In this document: positions 60,064 to 64,000 of the stretch, piece by piece
How the letters are laid out: every line of letters begins with the position of its first letter
Numbering within the stretch: position 1 is the first letter of the stretch
Assembly: GCF_014200015.1 (NCBI RefSeq)
Contig: NZ_JACHOT010000001.1
Span: forward strand, 992,001-1,056,000
DNA length: 64,000 nucleotides
Reading direction: 5' to 3'
Origin: Aminobacter niigataensis
GTDB lineage: Bacteria; Pseudomonadota; Alphaproteobacteria; Rhizobiales; Rhizobiaceae
Notes under the pieces: model-generated
What the model saw: the letters and a program-made list of their open reading frames with translations, nothing else
Databases searched by the model: none
What the model was told of the DNA's origin: nothing
Made by a program: the position numbers and the translations under genes

Positions 60064-62847
60064 ATGGAACCCAAGGGCATGCAGCAGCGCAGGTCGTCCC
60101 AGGGCTTCAAGCGCAAGGAACTGGTCGGCAAGCTCAATCCCACCTGCCTGCGCGCCTTCAAGGCGGCGGCCGACGCGGCAAAGCTGCGTGGTAACCCTTA
60201 CGTCGAACTTGTTCATTTCATTGAACAATTGGTGCTTTCGGAACGCTCGGACGTGCAGATGATCCTGGCCGACGCCGGCGCCGATGCGGCGCGTGTGGCG
60301 GGCGACATGACACGCGCCGTCGACAAGCTGCCCTATGGCGCGACTTCCATCGAGGAGTTCTCCGACCATATCTTCCACGCCATCCAGGAAGCCTGGAACC
60401 TGGCGACGCTGGAATTCGGCAGCGAGGAAGTGCGCAGCGCCCATGTCATTCTGGCCTGCCTGAAGGTGCCGGTGCTGGAAGGCCTGGTGTCTAAGATCAG
60501 CACGGAATTCGACAAGATCGATGCCGATGGGGTGATCTCGCGTTTCGCCGACGTGGTCGACGGCTCGCTGGAGGGCTCGGGCACGGCAGCAACGGCACCC
60601 TCAGCCGAGACGCCGCGGCGCATGGCACCGGGCGGGGAGTCGGCGCTGGCGAAATACGCCACCGACCTGACCCAGCGGGCGCGCGACGGCAAGATCGATG
60701 CCGTCGTCGGCCGCGACCCGGAAATCCGCCAGATCGTCGACATACTGATGCGTCGGCGGCAGAACAATCCGATCCTGACCGGTGAAGCCGGCGTCGGCAA
60801 GACGGCGGTGGTCGAGGGCTTTGCGCTGCGCATCGCCGAAGGCGACGTGCCGCCGATGCTGGAAGGCGTCAGCGTGCGCATGCTCGATGTCGGGCTGATG
60901 CAGGCCGGCGCCAGCGTCAAGGGCGAGTTCGAAAAGCGGCTGAAGGCCGTCATCGACGAGGTGCAATCCTCCGAAACACCGGTAATCCTGTTCATCGACG
61001 AGGCGCACACGCTGATCGGGGCGGGCGGTGCTGCCGGCACGGGCGACGCGGCCAACCTGCTCAAGCCGGCGCTGGCGCGCGGCGAGTTGCGTACCATCGC
61101 CGCCACCACCTGGGCCGAATACAAGCAGCATATCGAAAAGGACCCGGCGCTGACCCGGCGCTTCCAGGTGGTCAAGATCGACGAGCCCGACGAGGCAGCC
61201 GCCATCCTGATGCTGCGCGGCATCGCCGGCGTGCTCGAAAAGCACCATCAGGTGCAGATCCTCGACGAGGCGATCGAGACGGCGGTGAAGCTGTCGCATC
61301 GCTACATCCCGGCTCGGCAGTTGCCCGACAAGGCGGTCAGCCTGCTCGACACCTCTTGTGCGCGCGTCGCGATCTCCCAGCACTCGCGGCCGGGCGAGGT
61401 CGAGGACCTGATGCGCCGCCGGCAGGCGCTGGAGGTCGAGCAAGGCATCATCGGCCGTGAAGCGGCGATCGGCATCGATGTCGAGGAGCGCAAGGCACGC
61501 GTCGAGACGGGCCTGGCCGAGACCGATACGGCGCTGGCTGCCGCGCAGGCGCGCTGGGACAAGGAAAAGCAGGTCGTCGCGGAGATTCTCGAGTTGCGCG
61601 CCAGGCTACGGGGCCAGGGCGTGGCGCTCGATCCGGTTGCCGCGAAGGCGGCTGTGGAGGAACAGCCCGCCGCCGACGCCGAGCCGGTTGCGGCCAATGA
61701 CGATGCGGTTCAGGCCGAGCCTGCGGAGCCCGAAGCGGTAGCCGAAGAGCCGACCGATCCTGCCGCCGACTTGGCGCGGCTCAAGGAATTGATGGCGGTG
61801 CTGGCCGAGGCGCAGGGCGAGACGCCCCTGATCCTGCTGTCGGTCGACCGCAACGCGGTGGCGGCGGTGGTGCAAGACTGGACCGGCATTCCCACCGGAC
61901 GCATGCTGTCCAGCCAGACGGAAAAGGCCTTGCGGCTGGCGCAGACGCTGGCCGAGCGCGTCGTCGGCCAGGACCACGCCATGGAGATGATCGCCAAGCG
62001 CGTGCAGACCAGCCGGGCGGGCCTGGGCGCTCCGGAAAAGCCGGTCGGCGTGTTCCTGCTCTGCGGTCCTTCGGGCGTCGGCAAGACAGAGACCGCGCTG
62101 GCGCTGGCCGAAACGCTCTATGGCGGCGAGCAGAACCTGATCTCTATCAACATGTCGGAGTTCCAGGAGGCGCATACCGTCTCGACGCTGAAGGGCGCAC
62201 CGCCCGGATATGTCGGCTATGGCAAGGGCGGCATCCTGACCGAGGCGGTTCGGCGCCGGCCCTATTCGGTGATCTTGCTCGACGAGGTCGAGAAGGCGCA
62301 CCCGGATGTGCACGAGATCTTCTTCCAGGTCTTCGACAAGGGCATGATGGACGACAGCGAGGGCAGGCGGATCGACTTCAAGAACACGCTGATCCTGCTC
62401 ACCTCCAATGTCGGCTCGGAAGTCATCATGGCCAAGACCAACGGTGGCGAGTTGCGCGAGAAGGTCGAGAACCTCGACGCGGCCCTGCGCGCGCCGCTGC
62501 TCAAGGTGTTCCCCGCAGCCTTCATCGGCCGCGTCGTGACCATCCCGTACTATCCGCTGTCGGGCGACATGATCGAGGCGATCACCCGCCACCAGTTCGG
62601 CAAGATCGCGCGCCGGCTGCAGACGAGCCACGGCGCGGAGCTGGTGATCGGCGACGGCGTGATGGAACTGATCAAGGCGCGCTGCACCGAGATCGAATCC
62701 GGCGGCCGCATGATCGATGCGATCCTGACCAACACGTTGCTGCCGGAATTGAGCCGTGGCGTGCTCAACCGCTCGCTCGACGGCGAGAAACTGACACGCG
62801 TCACCGTCGGCGCGTCAGGCGAGGGGTTCAGCTACGAATTTGGGTAG
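60064..62847 (+). CDS. clpV: T6SS ATPase ClpV (TssH)
   Basis: A 927-residue AAA+ unfoldase that disassembles the contracted TssB/TssC sheath. The N-terminal domain (about 1-160) starts with KRKELVGKLNPTCLRAFKAAADAAK, typical of ClpV rather than ClpB. AAA1 has Walker A GEAGVGKTAVVEG and FIDEAHTLIGAG; AAA2 has GPSGVGKTETALALAE, LLDEVEKAH and the sensor region. The middle segment (about residues 450-620) is long and rich in Ala/Glu (EEQPAADAEPVAAND...). GGAG at 60053-60056 supports ATG 60064. It diverges from tssA. Confidence 0.95.
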   Translation: MEPKGMQQRRSSQGFKRKELVGKLNPTCLRAFKAAADAAKLRGNPYVELVHFIEQLVLSERSDVQMILADAGADAARVAGDMTRAVDKLPYGATSIEEFSDHIFHAIQEAWNLATLEFGSEEVRSAHVILACLKVPVLEGLVSKISTEFDKIDADGVISRFADVVDGSLEGSGTAATAPSAETPRRMAPGGESALAKYATDLTQRARDGKIDAVVGRDPEIRQIVDILMRRRQNNPILTGEAGVGKTAVVEGFALRIAEGDVPPMLEGVSVRMLDVGLMQAGASVKGEFEKRLKAVIDEVQSSETPVILFIDEAHTLIGAGGAAGTGDAANLLKPALARGELRTIAATTWAEYKQHIEKDPALTRRFQVVKIDEPDEAAAILMLRGIAGVLEKHHQVQILDEAIETAVKLSHRYIPARQLPDKAVSLLDTSCARVAISQHSRPGEVEDLMRRRQALEVEQGIIGREAAIGIDVEERKARVETGLAETDTALAAAQARWDKEKQVVAEILELRARLRGQGVALDPVAAKAAVEEQPAADAEPVAANDDAVQAEPAEPEAVAEEPTDPAADLARLKELMAVLAEAQGETPLILLSVDRNAVAAVVQDWTGIPTGRMLSSQTEKALRLAQTLAERVVGQDHAMEMIAKRVQTSRAGLGAPEKPVGVFLLCGPSGVGKTETALALAETLYGGEQNLISINMSEFQEAHTVSTLKGAPPGYVGYGKGGILTEAVRRRPYSVILLDEVEKAHPDVHEIFFQVFDKGMMDDSEGRRIDFKNTLILLTSNVGSEVIMAKTNGGELREKVENLDAALRAPLLKVFPAAFIGRVVTIPYYPLSGDMIEAITRHQFGKIARRLQTSHGAELVIGDGVMELIKARCTEIESGGRMIDAILTNTLLPELSRGVLNRSLDGEKLTRVTVGASGEGFSYEFG

Positions 62848-62886
62848 GTGAGCTAAATAGCCAAGCACTTGCTGTGCCCATAGGTC

Positions 62887-63135
62887 CTACCAAGGGTCGC
62901 TGCCACCATCGCTCTTGTCACTTCGATCACTGCTTGGCGTCGCCGCCACGATCGGCTTCTTGACAACCTTCGGCTGGACCGGAGCCGCGACCGCGACCTT
63001 CTTCGCAGGGGCCGCCTTCTTGACCTGCACGGGCTGAACCACCGCGGCCTGCTCTTCAACCTTCATCAAAGAACCACAACCGCTGAGTGGTAGCAGCACG
63101 GCCGCCATAAGAAGACTGATGGTATGCGATCGCAT
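62887..63135 (-). CDS. Small Lys/Ala/Pro-rich lipoprotein
   Basis: An 82-residue lipoprotein of unknown function. The signal RSHTISLLMAAVLLPLSGC carries a lipobox LSGC with Cys20. The mature part is almost wholly Lys, Ala, Val and Pro (VQVKKAAPAKKVAVAAPVQP) and ends in an acidic Ser/Asp tail, so it is probably extended and may cross the periplasm. AAGGGAGA precedes ATG 63135. It converges on clpV and follows the Sel1-repeat gene by 13 bases on the same strand. Confidence 0.72.
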   Translation of the reverse strand: MRSHTISLLMAAVLLPLSGCGSLMKVEEQAAVVQPVQVKKAAPAKKVAVAAPVQPKVVKKPIVAATPSSDRSDKSDGGSDPW

Positions 63136-63148
63136 GTGGCATCTCCCT

Positions 63149-64000
63149 TTATGAGCCCAGCATGTCCAGTCGTGGTCTTGAATCGATCCATTCCTTGCGG
63201 AGCAGTGCAATCAGCAAATCCCGCGGGGCGCGGGGCGCGTCTGATCCCAATACCGAGTTGGCTGCCTCGCGAGTACGGCTCCCCAGTTTGCCATCAATAT
63301 CGCCAATATCCTGCCCTGCACGTTGAAGTGCCAACTGCACTTCTTTTCCGACGACTGTATTACCCACCTTGCCGAGATCCGACTTGGCGTCAGCGGAAAC
63401 ATCCTTCGTGTTGTGCGATGCAGAGAGAGCGAGCAGGCGAGCCACTTCGCCGTCGTCGCGCCTCAATGTCGGATTTTCCTGCAGCAATCCTGCTGCGAAA
63501 TATGCCGCCCACGCGTCACCACGCTCAGCGCTCTCTCGATACCAGCCGGCAACGGTTTGTATGTCCGCGCTTTTGTCGCGCAAAGCCATACGACCTAACA
63601 GCCTGCCTGCATAAGGATGCCCATTCGCGCGTGCCTTCTCGAACAACTCTGCCGCCCTCGCAGGGTCCTTTTGAACGCCAGCGCCATCGCGATAGAGCAC
63701 ACCAAGCAGGACCATGCCGAACACGTCTTCGCGGTCAGCTGACTCAGTAATGAATTTCAGCGCGCGAGCGTCATCCTTTTTGACATGTTCACCATAGAAA
63801 TACTCACCGCCGAGCATGTTCATCGCATAGGTATGGCCGGATTCAGCGGCACTGGTAACCATAGCCATGCCGCGCTCGACATCGACCTTGGTTCCGAGAC
63901 CTGTCACCAGGGCCCGGCCTAAAGCGTACTGCGAGTAGGGATCGCCGCGCTTGGCGCCGGCCTCAAATAGCGGAATAGCCCGTGACGGATCGCGCTCCAC
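63149..64000 (-). CDS. Sel1-repeat protein with C-terminal peptidoglycan-binding-like domain (5' end outside window)
   Basis: The visible 283 residues contain several Sel1-like helical repeats: RDPSRAIPLFEAGAKRGDPYSQYALG, VERGMAMVTSAAESGHTYAMNML, DPARAAELFEKARANGHPYAGRLLG. The C-terminal 70 residues (VGKEVQLALQRAGQDIGDIDGKLGSRTREA) match a PG_binding_1 fold. The frame is open to the edge, so the true start and any signal peptide are outside. Sel1 proteins often act as scaffolds in envelope and secretion processes. It and the small lipoprotein form a likely pair next to clpV. Confidence 0.82.
   Translation of the reverse strand: MERDPSRAIPLFEAGAKRGDPYSQYALGRALVTGLGTKVDVERGMAMVTSAAESGHTYAMNMLGGEYFYGEHVKKDDARALKFITESADREDVFGMVLLGVLYRDGAGVQKDPARAAELFEKARANGHPYAGRLLGRMALRDKSADIQTVAGWYRESAERGDAWAAYFAAGLLQENPTLRRDDGEVARLLALSASHNTKDVSADAKSDLGKVGNTVVGKEVQLALQRAGQDIGDIDGKLGSRTREAANSVLGSDAPRAPRDLLIALLRKEWIDSRPRLDMLGS

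Overview
This is a GC-rich (roughly 62-65%) alphaproteobacterial chromosome segment, most likely from the Hyphomicrobiales near Mesorhizobium/Aminobacter. The evidence is a bacterial phosphatidylcholine synthase (pcs), an IalB-family periplasmic protein, HspQ, the DUF502-recG / sdhE-mfd neighbourhood, and a 66-67 bp intergenic repeat of a type I associate with mesorhizobia. No rRNA, tRNA, CRISPR array, transposase or integrase was seen.

Layout. Positions 1-25,070 are mostly housekeeping: the 3' end of glmS, a HigBA toxin-antitoxin pair with a readable autoregulated promoter, a DUF502 membrane protein, recG, sdhE-mfd, a GNAT acetyltransferase, a 0.7 kb non-coding stretch holding an inverted repeat pair, a FrnE/DsbA-like oxidoreductase, an orphan YejA-type binding protein, ialB, hspQ, an AEC carrier, a UbiH-type hydroxylase, pcs, a quinone oxidoreductase, a four-gene BMP-type (purine nucleoside-like) ABC importer operon, rimO, a TerC protein and a small lipoprotein.

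From about 25.1 kb to the right edge the window is a type VI secretion (T6SS) locus. The core runs on the minus strand from tssA at 59.8 kb: tssA-tssB-tssC-hcp-tssE-tssF-tssG-tagH-tssJ-tssK-tssL-tssM-tagF. It continues without a gap into a cargo module: DUF2169 adaptor, ketosynthase-like protein lacking catalytic residues, DUF4150 (PAAR-like) effector with an HNH/EndoVII-like C-terminus, and a putative immunity protein. clpV (tssH) is divergent from tssA. A plus-strand vgrG-DUF6484-TIGR02270 fragment set converges on the cargo module. On the other side of vgrG lies a second, divergent inner-membrane set, tagH2-tssL2-tssM2, followed by a PP2C phosphatase, a secreted DUF1036 protein and a membrane-anchored M23 peptidase/lytic transglycosylase fusion.

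How they fit: TssB/C sheath, Hcp tube, VgrG spike, TssA/E/F/G/K baseplate, TssJ/L/M envelope complex and ClpV recycling make a complete apparatus. Two TagH FHA proteins and a PP2C phosphatase suggest threonine-phosphorylation control, yet no Ser/Thr kinase is present in the window. The M23-transglycosylase fusion is a good candidate for opening the cell's own peptidoglycan for assembly. The DUF2169/KS-like/DUF4150/immunity block is the most interesting part: it looks like a loaded antibacterial nuclease effector with its adaptor, an unexplained pseudo-ketosynthase, and an immunity protein that appears propeller-like.
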